From: Syntrophomonadaceae bacterium
Lineage (GTDB): Bacteria; Bacillota; Dethiobacteria; DTU022
Assembly (NCBI GenBank): GCA_003553895.1
Contig: PWFM01000092.1
Coordinates: forward strand, 1 to 14,556
Length of the DNA: 14,556 bases
Reading direction: 5' to 3'
Part shown: one piece after another, positions 7,820-14,516 of the stretch
How the letters are laid out: every line of letters begins with the position of its first letter
Position numbering within the stretch: the stretch's first letter is position 1
The notes under the pieces: model-generated
Seen by the model: the letters and a program-made list of their open reading frames with translations, nothing else
Told to the model about the DNA's origin: nothing
Databases searched by the model: none
Position numbers and translations under genes: made by a program

Positions 7820-7860
7820 TATGTTCGTATAGTGAACACTAAGTTCTTTATTGGAACATA
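7820..7860. promoter_or_regulatory. Symmetric double operator, two GTTC-N7-GAAC repeats
   Basis: Two inverted repeats with identical geometry, GTTC (7823-7826)-N7-GAAC (7834-7837) and GTTC (7843-7846)-N7-GAAC (7854-7857), have centres exactly 20 bp apart, about two helical turns. The outer arms extend to TATGTTC and GAACATA, so the whole 41-bp block is itself symmetric around 7840. It covers about +1 to +40 of the predicted amidohydrolase promoter. The arrangement fits two cooperating dimers of a repressor, most simply the adjacent IclR-family protein; that assignment is inference. Confidence 0.7.
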
Positions 7861-7864
7861 AATA

Positions 7865-7893
7865 ATCCTAACACAACTGGCATAAGATTGCAA
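7865..7893 (-). promoter_or_regulatory. Candidate sigma-A promoter of the amidohydrolase
   Basis: Minus strand TTGCAA (-35, 7888-7893), 17-base spacer, TAGGAT (-10, 7865-7870), with a TG one base before the -10 as in extended -10 promoters. Predicted start near 7858, at the edge of the double operator, leaving a leader of about 100 bases. Confidence 0.55.
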
Positions 7894-8129
7894 GCTTTGT
7901 TGAGAGTTTTAAATTAATTCTGTATATGCCTGGCCTAACTGAAATCAACCCTGCAGGGGAAATTTTGCGATTGAGCTGGGCCCGGGGGAGGTTTAATTTG
8001 TTTTGGGGTAAAAAATGATCTGGCGAAAAAGGCAACAGCCATCATGGCGGGTCTGTTTAATCAGGCCATAAGGTTTTTTGCCGCAGGCCGGAGAAAGAAG
8101 TGAAGATGCATTTATCTTTTAGGGTAAGC
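7894..8129. other. Non-coding stretch upstream of the amidohydrolase promoter
   Basis: With the promoter and operator this forms the 372-base gap between the amidohydrolase start and the regulator stop. It holds two short perfect palindromes, CCCTGCAGGG (7949-7958) and GCCAT-C-ATGGC (8038-8048), and only very short open frames, none with a convincing ribosome binding site. No clear terminator for the regulator gene was found. Confidence 0.5.
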
Positions 8130-8891
8130 CTAGATCATAAACCTGGCTATTTCGTCTTTATATGTAAAGAGCATTTCCTTGAACTCTTCTATTTTTTCTT
8201 TGTAGTTTTCATTTTTTAAAAAGGAGATGGCAACACAGCTCCTGACGCTGCCGTCCGGACTTGGAATAGGAATGCCTACGCCGACGGCATAGCGAAATGT
8301 TTCTTCGTCGCTGACCACGTAACCCTGTTTTTTTATTTTATCATATTCACTTAAAATCTCCGCTTTTTCGGTCAGGGTGTTCAAGCAGACTTTTTCAAAC
8401 CTGACTTGATCAAGTAATTGACTGACCCTTTCCCGGTCATAATAGGCCATCAGGCATTTTCCGTAACAGCCCCTGTTCATAGGGTAGACCAGTCCCGGCC
8501 GGTAATTCATCTTAAGAGGTTGATCAACTTCAATTTCGTAAAGCGAGATCACTTGTTCGCCTTCCCTTACCGCTATCCCGACTGATTCCTGCGACTCATG
8601 CGATATTTTGTCGAGAATGGGAAAAATATTATCTCCGAACTTAAAGTTGTGCAGGTAAACAGATCCCATTTCATAAGCCATCGGCCCCAGTTTATAAGTT
8701 TTGTTCCTCTCGGTTTTGATAACCAGGCTATATTCTTCCATTTTTTTCAGGATCCGGTGTAAAGTAGTCCTGTTGATCCCGGTCATGCTGGCCAGTTCGG
8801 TTATTTTATATTCGTGCGGTTCCCGGCAAAGCTGTTTAAAAATCTTCGCTGCCTTATCAATACTGGTTACCGATTCGCTATCTTTTGCCAT
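8130..8891 (-). CDS. IclR-family transcriptional regulator
   Basis: A DNA-binding regulator with the IclR layout: N-terminal winged helix-turn-helix (about 8-68, with ITELASMTGINRTTLHRILK at 30-49) and C-terminal ligand-binding domain (about 85-250, with GCYGKCLMAY and a YAVGVGIPI segment typical of the effector pocket). With the ATG at 8891 it is 253 residues, normal for the family. A longer frame from ATG at 8930 adds 13 residues, but that ATG has no Shine-Dalgarno and sits beside a GATAAT box (8931-8936) that could be the gene's own -10. The chosen ATG has a G-run (GGGGGG, 8898-8903) 6 bases upstream. It is encoded just ahead of the deacylase-carrier genes on the same strand and is their likely regulator. 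IclR proteins may repress or activate; the operator position downstream of the start suggests repression. Confidence 0.93.
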   Translation of the reverse strand: MAKDSESVTSIDKAAKIFKQLCREPHEYKITELASMTGINRTTLHRILKKMEEYSLVIKTERNKTYKLGPMAYEMGSVYLHNFKFGDNIFPILDKISHESQESVGIAVREGEQVISLYEIEVDQPLKMNYRPGLVYPMNRGCYGKCLMAYYDRERVSQLLDQVRFEKVCLNTLTEKAEILSEYDKIKKQGYVVSDEETFRYAVGVGIPIPSPDGSVRSCVAISFLKNENYKEKIEEFKEMLFTYKDEIARFMI

Positions 8892-8901
8892 ATATAACCC
8901 C

Positions 8902-8912
8902 CCAATTATTGG
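8902..8912. promoter_or_regulatory. Small palindrome at the regulator's translation start
   Basis: CCAAT-T-ATTGG, a perfect 5-bp inverted repeat overlapping the regulator's G-rich ribosome binding site. It could be an autoregulatory site but is short and unlike the downstream GTTC-N7-GAAC motif. Confidence 0.2.
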
Positions 8913-8953
8913 CTGAAACCAGTTTAACATATTATCAGCATTAATGTATTATT

Positions 8954-8976
8954 GTTTTTAAAAATTCGTTTTTAAA
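8954..8976. repeat. Direct repeat GTTTTTAAA x2 in the divergent promoter region
   Basis: Identical nonamers at 8954-8962 and 8968-8976, 14 bases start to start, in an AT-rich stretch between the divergent regulator and YgjP-like genes. They lie 30 to 50 bases upstream of the -35 box at 9006, so they could act as an UP-element or a regulator contact; they may also be chance in AT-rich DNA. Confidence 0.35.
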
Positions 8977-9005
8977 GATATTAACCCGGCTGTTCACATT
9001 ATATT

Positions 9006-9034
9006 TTGACTGCTTCCTCCATAAAATATATACT
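9006..9034 (+). promoter_or_regulatory. Near-consensus sigma-A promoter for the YgjP-like gene
   Basis: TTGACT (9006-9011), 17-base spacer, TATACT (9029-9034); each box has five of six consensus bases with ideal spacing. Predicted start near 9041, leader about 58 bases. The TTG of the -35 box could be mistaken for a start codon of the downstream frame. Confidence 0.75.
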
Positions 9035-9098
9035 TGTGGTTAAGAAAAGGCTTATCAATACAGTGAAGTCTGCGTCGTTTTTTTACGGGTGGCTGCTA

Positions 9099-9824
9099 AT
9101 GAAAAGACATACCATTGAGCATAAAGGCCGGGTAATTCCTTTTGTGCTCCAAAGAAAGAATGTTAAAAATATAAATTTAAGGGTTTGTCAGGATGCTTCA
9201 GTGATGGTGTCAGCTCCTGAAAAAGTTCCCTATGATTATATAGAGCAGTTTGTCCAAAAAAAAGCGGCCTGGATCTTAACCAGTATCTACAAGGTAGAAC
9301 AAAAGAAACTCTTAACCCGGGAAAAGGATTATAAGAGCGGGGAAATAATCGATTATCTTGGCCGGCAGTACCGGCTAGCAGTTTATCCTGTTTCCGGCAA
9401 GGAGGAAGCCTGCTTGAACCGGGGAAATCTTTACCTGCGGGTCCATGATATTAATGATGTTTCCAGAAAAGAAGCGCTGCTCAGCTCCTGGATCAGGGAG
9501 CAGGCCGGGATTGTTTTTCATGATTCCCTCGATCGAATGCTGGCCCTGGTTAACAGCCATTTTGCAGTAGACCGGCCGAAAATCACCATCAGGGATATGA
9601 AAACCAGGTGGGGATCCTGTTCCTGGAACCGGCAGAAGATAACTTTAAATTCCAGGTTGATCCATTTTCCCCGGGAGCAGATCGATTACGTGGTTTTGCA
9701 TGAGCTGGCCCATTTTATTCACCAAAAACATGACCGGGCCTTCTATGCTTTTTTATCGCTTTTAATGCCGGACTGGAAAAGCAGAAGGAAAAGCCTGAGG
9801 GGGGAAAGTGATAAGCAAGTTTAA
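9099..9824 (+). CDS. YgjP-like zinc metallopeptidase domain protein
   Basis: A putative zincin-fold hydrolase of the YgjP/DUF45 family (YgjP-like metallopeptidase domain), 241 residues, with no signal peptide. The HExxH motif is HELAH at 201-205, followed by a probable third ligand H211 in HDRAFYAFL and the family MPDW at 223-226. The KTRWGSCS motif (168-175) is also diagnostic. The physiological substrate is not established for the family. I chose ATG at 9099, with GGGTGG (9087-9092) 6 bases upstream, instead of the TTG at 9006, because that TTG forms the -35 box of the promoter. It stands ahead of the acetoacetyl-CoA synthetase gene with a 65-base gap and no visible terminator, so read-through into the metabolic genes is possible. 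A functional link to them is not evident. Confidence 0.88.
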   Translation: MKRHTIEHKGRVIPFVLQRKNVKNINLRVCQDASVMVSAPEKVPYDYIEQFVQKKAAWILTSIYKVEQKKLLTREKDYKSGEIIDYLGRQYRLAVYPVSGKEEACLNRGNLYLRVHDINDVSRKEALLSSWIREQAGIVFHDSLDRMLALVNSHFAVDRPKITIRDMKTRWGSCSWNRQKITLNSRLIHFPREQIDYVVLHELAHFIHQKHDRAFYAFLSLLMPDWKSRRKSLRGESDKQV

Positions 9825-9889
9825 GAATTAAACCAGATTTTTCCACTTTTAGGGTTGGCGAATCAACTTGTATAAGGGAGGAATTGATT

Positions 9890-11848
9890 ATGGGTAAACT
9901 GTTGTGGGAACCTTCCAGGGGAATAATAAAGAATTCTAACATGACTGCCTTTATAGACGAAGTCAATAAACAATACAACAAAAAGATCACCAATTATGAA
10001 GAGCTCTATGACTGGTCGGTTACAGCTTTAAATGATTTTTGGGCCTCTTTTTGGGATTATGCAGGGATCAAGGCAACAAAGGATTATGATTTTGTCGTTG
10101 ATGATCCTGAGAAAATGCCCGGCGCCAGGTGGTTCTCTGGAGCCAAACTTAATTATGCTGAGAACCTGCTCAGATACAGAGATGACCGTCCTGCCCTGAT
10201 ATTTAAAGGAGAAACCCAAAAAACTTCCAGGATGAGTTATGCCGAGCTTTATGATCATGTTGCCCGTCTGGCCAAGTCGCTTCGCCAGATTGGAGTTCAG
10301 CCGGGCGACCGGGTAGCAGCTTATATGCCGAATACAATGGAGACCATTATTTGTATGCTTGCCGCGACCAGCATCGGCGCCACCTGGTCTTCGTGCGCCA
10401 CTGATGTCGGTCAGGAAGCGGCCTATGATCGGCTGAGCCAGATAGAACCGAAAATTTTATTTACAGCTGACAAATATTTTTATAAAGGGAAGTCTTTTGA
10501 GGCTTTAGCCAAAGCTGCCGGCATAGCAGAGAGAATGCCGTCTGTGCAAAAAATTATTGTCGCCTCATACCTGGGAGAAAAGGTTGATATCAGCCATGTG
10601 CCCAATGCAATCCATTATGAAGACTTTTTATCTGAAGAAAAAGGGCTTGAAATCCAGTTTGAACAAATGCCGTTTGACCACCCTTTGTACATCATGTTTT
10701 CTTCAGGCACAACCGGCAAACCCAAGTGCATGGTCCAGGGGGCCGGGGGCATCCTGATTAATCATTTAAAAGAGCTGATCCTGCATTCTGACCTCAAGCG
10801 TGAAGATATTATCTTCTATATTACTACCTGCAGCTGGATGATGTGGAACTGGATGGTGAGCGCGCTGGCTGTCGGGAGCACCCTGGTTCTATATGACGGC
10901 AACCCCGGCTATCCCGACAGCGGAGCCATGTGGCAGTTAATCCAGGATGAAAAGGTAACCTTTTTTGGCTGCAGCGCCAGTTATATTAATTTTATCAGCA
11001 GCGAAGGGTTAAAACCCGGGGCCGATTATGACCTGTCGGCTTTAAAGCAGATCTCGCAAACCGGTTCGCCGCTTTCCGCCGAGGGCTTTGCGTATGTTTA
11101 CGATCATGTTAAAAAAAACCTGTGGTTTAATTCTATTTCTGGAGGCACTGATATTAACGGTTGTTTCTGCGCCGGCAACCCGCTCAGCCCGGTTTATGCC
11201 GGCCAACTGCAGGGTCCCGCTTTGGCTATGAAGATAAATGTTTATGATCAAGCCGGAAACCCGGTATCTGATCAACAGGGAGAACTGGTTTGTGAAGCAG
11301 CTGCGCCTTCCATGCCCCTTTATTTTTGGAACGATCCAGATGGCCGTAAATACCGGGAAGCTTATTTTGATGTTTATCCCGGGGTGTGGCGGCATGGTGA
11401 CTATGTCATTCGCCACAGCGATACCGGAGGGTTTACTTTTTACGGGCGTTCCGATTCGGTATTAAAACCTTCCGGAGTGCGGATCGGCACTGCAGAAATC
11501 TATAACCAGGTTGAGAACTTAGATGAAATAGAGGATAGCCTGGCTATAGGACAATACTGGCATGGTGACCAGCGAGTCCTGTTATTTGTTAAACTTGCCG
11601 GGGGGATTAGTTTAACCGAAGATTTGAAGCAAAAAATTAAAAAAACTCTGCGCGAGAAAGCTTCACCCAGGCATGTGCCTGCTGTCATAATGGAGGCGCC
11701 GGATATCCCTCGCACTTTGAACATGAAAAAGGTAGAGAGCGCTGTAACCAATATTATTAATGGCAGGCCGGTAACAAACAGAGATGCCCTGGCTAACCCT
11801 GAATGTTTAAACTTTTACGAGAGCGCCGCTAAAGAGCTTAATAGATGA
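9890..11848 (+). CDS. aacS: Acetoacetyl-CoA synthetase-like acyl-CoA ligase
   Basis: ANL-superfamily ligase that would activate acetoacetate (or a related beta-keto or short acid) with ATP and CoA through an acyl-adenylate. The 652-residue length matches acetoacetyl-CoA synthetase and acetyl-CoA synthetase. Visible: N-terminal ACS-type segment with WFSGAKLNYAENLL (81-94), ATP loop SSGTTGKPK (271-279), ISGGTDINGCF (416-426, acetoacetyl-CoA synthetase-like), ribose-binding D504 in WRHGDY, hinge region YGRSD (518-522), GVRIGTAEIY (529-538), and the catalytic lysine around K613 in TLNMKKVE. The ATG at 9890 has GGGAGG 8 bases upstream; an in-frame TTG at 9884 is too close to that site. No CoA-transferase or thiolase is near. 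Exact acid specificity is inferred from family likeness only. Confidence 0.88.
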   Translation: MGKLLWEPSRGIIKNSNMTAFIDEVNKQYNKKITNYEELYDWSVTALNDFWASFWDYAGIKATKDYDFVVDDPEKMPGARWFSGAKLNYAENLLRYRDDRPALIFKGETQKTSRMSYAELYDHVARLAKSLRQIGVQPGDRVAAYMPNTMETIICMLAATSIGATWSSCATDVGQEAAYDRLSQIEPKILFTADKYFYKGKSFEALAKAAGIAERMPSVQKIIVASYLGEKVDISHVPNAIHYEDFLSEEKGLEIQFEQMPFDHPLYIMFSSGTTGKPKCMVQGAGGILINHLKELILHSDLKREDIIFYITTCSWMMWNWMVSALAVGSTLVLYDGNPGYPDSGAMWQLIQDEKVTFFGCSASYINFISSEGLKPGADYDLSALKQISQTGSPLSAEGFAYVYDHVKKNLWFNSISGGTDINGCFCAGNPLSPVYAGQLQGPALAMKINVYDQAGNPVSDQQGELVCEAAAPSMPLYFWNDPDGRKYREAYFDVYPGVWRHGDYVIRHSDTGGFTFYGRSDSVLKPSGVRIGTAEIYNQVENLDEIEDSLAIGQYWHGDQRVLLFVKLAGGISLTEDLKQKIKKTLREKASPRHVPAVIMEAPDIPRTLNMKKVESAVTNIINGRPVTNRDALANPECLNFYESAAKELNR

Positions 11849-11932
11849 TGTTGCGCTATCTATTTTATACTAGAGCTGTCGATTTTTGTTAAGGCGATAG
11901 GGTTTATTGTTTTTGAGAGGAGAAATATTTGT

Positions 11933-13453
11933 ATGGCGGTTCCTAAAAAGTTGAAGTTTTGTGTTAATAACGAGTGGAGGGAAACCGGGTCCGGACAGTA
12001 CATGGATATCACCAACAGCAGTAGCGGAGAAATCATGGCCCGGGCCCCCCGGTGTAGTGAACAGGAGGTAAACCAGGCAGTGGAGGCGGCAAAAAGAGCT
12101 TTTCCGGGCTGGTCATCGACGCCTGTGCAGCAAAGAGCCGATTTAATGTTTAAGTTCAAAGCAAAGCTGGAAGAAAACCTCGATGAACTGGCTACCATGG
12201 TGGCGACAGAACACGGTAAGAACATGGCAGAATCTAGGGGAGATGTGATCAAGGCCATGGAAGTAGTCGAACTGGCCTGCTCAACTCCTTATTTAATGCA
12301 GGGTGATTCATTGATGAATGTTTCCGAAGGCCATGACACAGTGATGTACCGGGAACCGGTCGGAGTTTTTGCCGGTATCGTCCCCATGAACTTCCCGGCC
12401 ATGATCCCTTTTGGTTGGATGATTCCTCTTTGTATTACTACGGGCAATACCTTTGTGCTTAAAGCCGCCAGCCAGGTTCCCCAGACCGGTATGAGAATGC
12501 TCGAATTGTTAATAGAAGCGGGAATGCCTGCAGGGGTGGTGAACCTGGTTACCTGCAGCCGCAGCGAAGCGGAGCTTCTTTTGAAGCATCCTGATGTAAA
12601 CGGAATATCCTATGTCGGTTCCAGTTCGGTAGGCAGGCATATTTACAGCACTGCAGCAGCTCACGGCAAGCGCGTTCAGGTTCTCGGCGAAGCGAAAAAC
12701 CACGCCCTGGTTTTAAAAGACGCAATCCTGGAAAGAGTGGCTTTAGGGGTAAGGAATTCTGCTTTTGGCTGTGCCGGACAGCGCTGCATGGCCCTGCCCG
12801 TGGTTTGCGTTGAAGAAGATATTGCCGATACGCTGGTTGCCCACCTGGTCAAAGCGGCAAAAGAACTTAAAATCGGCCCGGCATATGATCCCCATACTGA
12901 TCTGGGCCCGGTTATTTCAGCCGAACACAAAGAAAAAGTTTTGGCCTGGATAGCTAAAGGCCTGGAAGAAGGGGGTGAGCCGGCCCTGGATGGCAGAGAT
13001 GTAGAAGTAAAAGGATTTGAAAATGGCTTTTACCTGGGGCCGACGATCCTCGATCACGTCAAACCGGGAATGAGTGTTGGAGAAGATGAAATCTTCGGCC
13101 CGGTGCTGTGCGTAAAAAGAGTCAAAGATTTTGAAGATGGCCTGCAAATTATGAACAGCAGCCCTTATGCCAACGGATCCTGTATTTTTACTCAGAATGG
13201 CTATTATGCCCGGGAGTTTACCTGCAGGACCCATGCCGGCATGGTTGGTGTGAATGTAGGCATCCCGGTGCCGGTTTCTTATTTCCCTTTTTCCGGTCAT
13301 AAGGGGTCTTTCTTTGGCGATCTCCATGTCATGGGCAAGGATGGGGTGGCCTTCTACACGGAGGCAAAATGCGTTACTTCCCGCTGGTTTACCGAAGAAG
13401 ATCGCAAAGATACCAGGGTAGGGACCTGGGAAGGGACTATTCACAGGGAATAG
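11933..13453 (+). CDS. mmsA: CoA-acylating methylmalonate-semialdehyde dehydrogenase
   Basis: ALDH-superfamily enzyme converting methylmalonate semialdehyde to propionyl-CoA, or malonate semialdehyde to acetyl-CoA, with NAD and CoA and release of CO2; it serves valine, thymine/uracil, beta-alanine and inositol breakdown. The 506-residue length fits. Visible: NFPAMIPF (153-160), AKNHALV (254-260), catalytic C285 in GCAGQRCMA, GEDEIFGPV in the C-terminal third, and the MMSDH-specific FPFSGHKGSFFGDLH with GKDGV and TSRW at the end. Where hydrolytic ALDHs carry the general-base glutamate of E-L-G-G-K, this protein has L251, consistent with CoA rather than water as acyl acceptor. AGGAG lies 10 bases before the ATG. 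No aminotransferase that would feed it is in the window. Confidence 0.93.
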   Translation: MAVPKKLKFCVNNEWRETGSGQYMDITNSSSGEIMARAPRCSEQEVNQAVEAAKRAFPGWSSTPVQQRADLMFKFKAKLEENLDELATMVATEHGKNMAESRGDVIKAMEVVELACSTPYLMQGDSLMNVSEGHDTVMYREPVGVFAGIVPMNFPAMIPFGWMIPLCITTGNTFVLKAASQVPQTGMRMLELLIEAGMPAGVVNLVTCSRSEAELLLKHPDVNGISYVGSSSVGRHIYSTAAAHGKRVQVLGEAKNHALVLKDAILERVALGVRNSAFGCAGQRCMALPVVCVEEDIADTLVAHLVKAAKELKIGPAYDPHTDLGPVISAEHKEKVLAWIAKGLEEGGEPALDGRDVEVKGFENGFYLGPTILDHVKPGMSVGEDEIFGPVLCVKRVKDFEDGLQIMNSSPYANGSCIFTQNGYYAREFTCRTHAGMVGVNVGIPVPVSYFPFSGHKGSFFGDLHVMGKDGVAFYTEAKCVTSRWFTEEDRKDTRVGTWEGTIHRE

Positions 13454-13463
13454 GCTTTTTTTT
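13437..13463 (+). terminator. Weak candidate terminator at the end of mmsA
   Basis: CTATT (13437-13441), 7-base loop, AATAG (13449-13453) forms a short AU-rich stem overlapping the stop codon, followed after two bases by eight Ts (13456-13463). The T-run is good but the stem is weak, so partial termination at most. Confidence 0.3.
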
Positions 13464-13475
13464 GGAAAGAAGGGG

Positions 13476-13501
13476 ATGCATAGTAGATGCACACCCATGC
13501 A
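13476..13501. repeat. Three helically phased ATGCA boxes upstream of the amidase
   Basis: ATGCA occurs at 13476-13480, 13487-13491 and 13497-13501, spaced 11 and 10 bases, about one helical turn each. The first two also make the inverted repeat TGCAT-N5-ATGCA. They lie in the 144-base gap between mmsA and the amidase gene and could be a regulator-binding array, though such short boxes may arise by chance. Confidence 0.3.
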
Positions 13502-13597
13502 ACAAAAAATAAAGTGTGGTTTATTTGAAGCAAACTGAACCTGAGCATTGCAGAGATTTAAAATAACAGCAATAAGACAAGAAAAAGGAGGAGCTAT

Positions 13598-14383
13598 ATG
13601 TATAAAGTTGCTTCCCTGCAGCTGGAAATCAATGACCGGCAGCGCAAGCAGGACCGGATTAATTATGCTTTGGAACAGATGGAACTGTCCAGGGCTGCGG
13701 ACTTGATCCTGCTTCCGGAAATCTGGAATACCGGATATTTTAATTTTGATCTTTACCAGGAGGAAAGTGAAACCTTAGATGGATTAACCGTCAATGCCGT
13801 TGCAGAAAAAGCGCGAGAAATTAACTCCTTTGTTTTTTCCGGCAGTTTCGTGGAAAACAGGGAAGGCAAACTTTACAATACCAGCGTTTTGCTGGACAAC
13901 CACGGCAAAATTATTGGCGTTTACCGGAAGATCCACCTGTTTGGTTATGGATCCCGGGAAAAAGAATTGCTGACCCCTGGTGAAGAAGCGGTGGTGGTCA
14001 ATACCGAACTCGGCGCCCTGGGTTTGTCGACCTGTTACGACCTGCGCTTTCCTGAATTATACCGCCATATGCTTGATTCGGGAGCGGAAATATTCCTGGT
14101 CACCTCCGGTTGGCCTTTTCCGCGCTGGGCCAACTGGATCGCTTTAAACCAGGTCCGGGCCATGGAAAATGTTTGTTACCTGGTTTCCTGCAACTGCGCC
14201 GGTATAAACAGGGGCATTACATACCTGGGGCACAGCTGTATAGTGGACCCCAGGGGCATAATCAGGTCCGGCAGTAATGAAGAACCCTGTATCGTTTCAG
14301 GTACTATCGATCTGGAAAGGGTTCACCAGATCAGGAACAGCTTTTCCCTGTTGAAAGACCGGACCCTGAAATTTATGGGCTGA
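13598..14383 (+). CDS. Nitrilase-superfamily amidase, omega-amidase/Nit2-like
   Basis: Cytosolic carbon-nitrogen hydrolase, 261 residues, of the compact Nit2/omega-amidase-like type (beta-ureidopropionases are usually longer). The catalytic triad is E41 in LLPEIW, K111 in YRKIHLF and C146 in STCYDLRFPELYR, with the accessory glutamate in the PGEE segment near 129. The cysteine motif CYDLRFPELYR is typical of enzymes acting on alpha-ketoglutaramate, alpha-ketosuccinamate or small amides such as deaminated glutathione. AAGGAGG lies 6 bases before the ATG. It follows mmsA by 144 bases on the same strand and could supply a carboxylate or semialdehyde precursor by deamidation, but a substrate cannot be named. 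N-carbamoyl-beta-alanine hydrolysis is a less likely alternative. Confidence 0.9.
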   Translation: MYKVASLQLEINDRQRKQDRINYALEQMELSRAADLILLPEIWNTGYFNFDLYQEESETLDGLTVNAVAEKAREINSFVFSGSFVENREGKLYNTSVLLDNHGKIIGVYRKIHLFGYGSREKELLTPGEEAVVVNTELGALGLSTCYDLRFPELYRHMLDSGAEIFLVTSGWPFPRWANWIALNQVRAMENVCYLVSCNCAGINRGITYLGHSCIVDPRGIIRSGSNEEPCIVSGTIDLERVHQIRNSFSLLKDRTLKFMG

Positions 14384-14425
14384 GATTGATCAATAATGCT
14401 TTATCATAAACAAAATAACTGCTTC

Positions 14426-14516
14426 GACCCCGCGTATGGGGAGTACTCCATCAGCAGGTCAAATGCTTGCTATACAGTTAGTACAGTTTGCAGGATGCTC
14501 TTATATACGCGGGGTC
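14426..14516 (+). terminator. Long rod-like stem-loop with trailing T-run
   Basis: GACCCCGCGTAT (14426-14437) and ATACGCGGGGTC (14505-14516) form a perfect 12-bp stem closing a 67-base interior. Further short pairings can continue inside it (GAG/CTC, TCC/GGA, GCA/TGC across internal loops), and the interior holds the palindrome GGAGTACTCC (14440-14449) and a tandem TACAGTT repeat (14473-14479, 14482-14488). TGTTGC and then six Ts follow. It starts 43 bases after the amidase stop. A terminator is the simplest reading, but the size suggests a structured small RNA or small repeat element as alternatives. Confidence 0.55.

Noticed and set aside
8009..8103. Short plus-strand frames (18 and 19 codons), one encoding a cationic amphipathic-looking peptide
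   Set aside because: No convincing ribosome binding site at proper spacing for the second, no homology recognisable, and the lengths are within chance expectation.
8892..8930. Longer IclR-family protein from ATG at 8930
   Set aside because: No Shine-Dalgarno upstream, and a GATAAT box directly precedes it, suggesting that this segment is untranslated leader. Evidence is moderate, since the chosen start has only a G-run.
11851..11900. Promoter for mmsA based on TATACT at 11866-11871
   Set aside because: The -10-like box is good, but no acceptable -35 lies 16 to 18 bases upstream, and mmsA follows aacS by only 84 bases, so co-transcription is as likely.
6396..14383. Reductive pyrimidine (uracil/thymine) degradation cluster
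   Set aside because: The amidohydrolase has the D-aminoacylase cysteine motif rather than a dihydropyrimidinase-type carboxylated lysine site, the nitrilase-family protein is short and Nit2-like, and no dihydropyrimidine dehydrogenase or beta-alanine aminotransferase is present. MMSDH alone is not enough.
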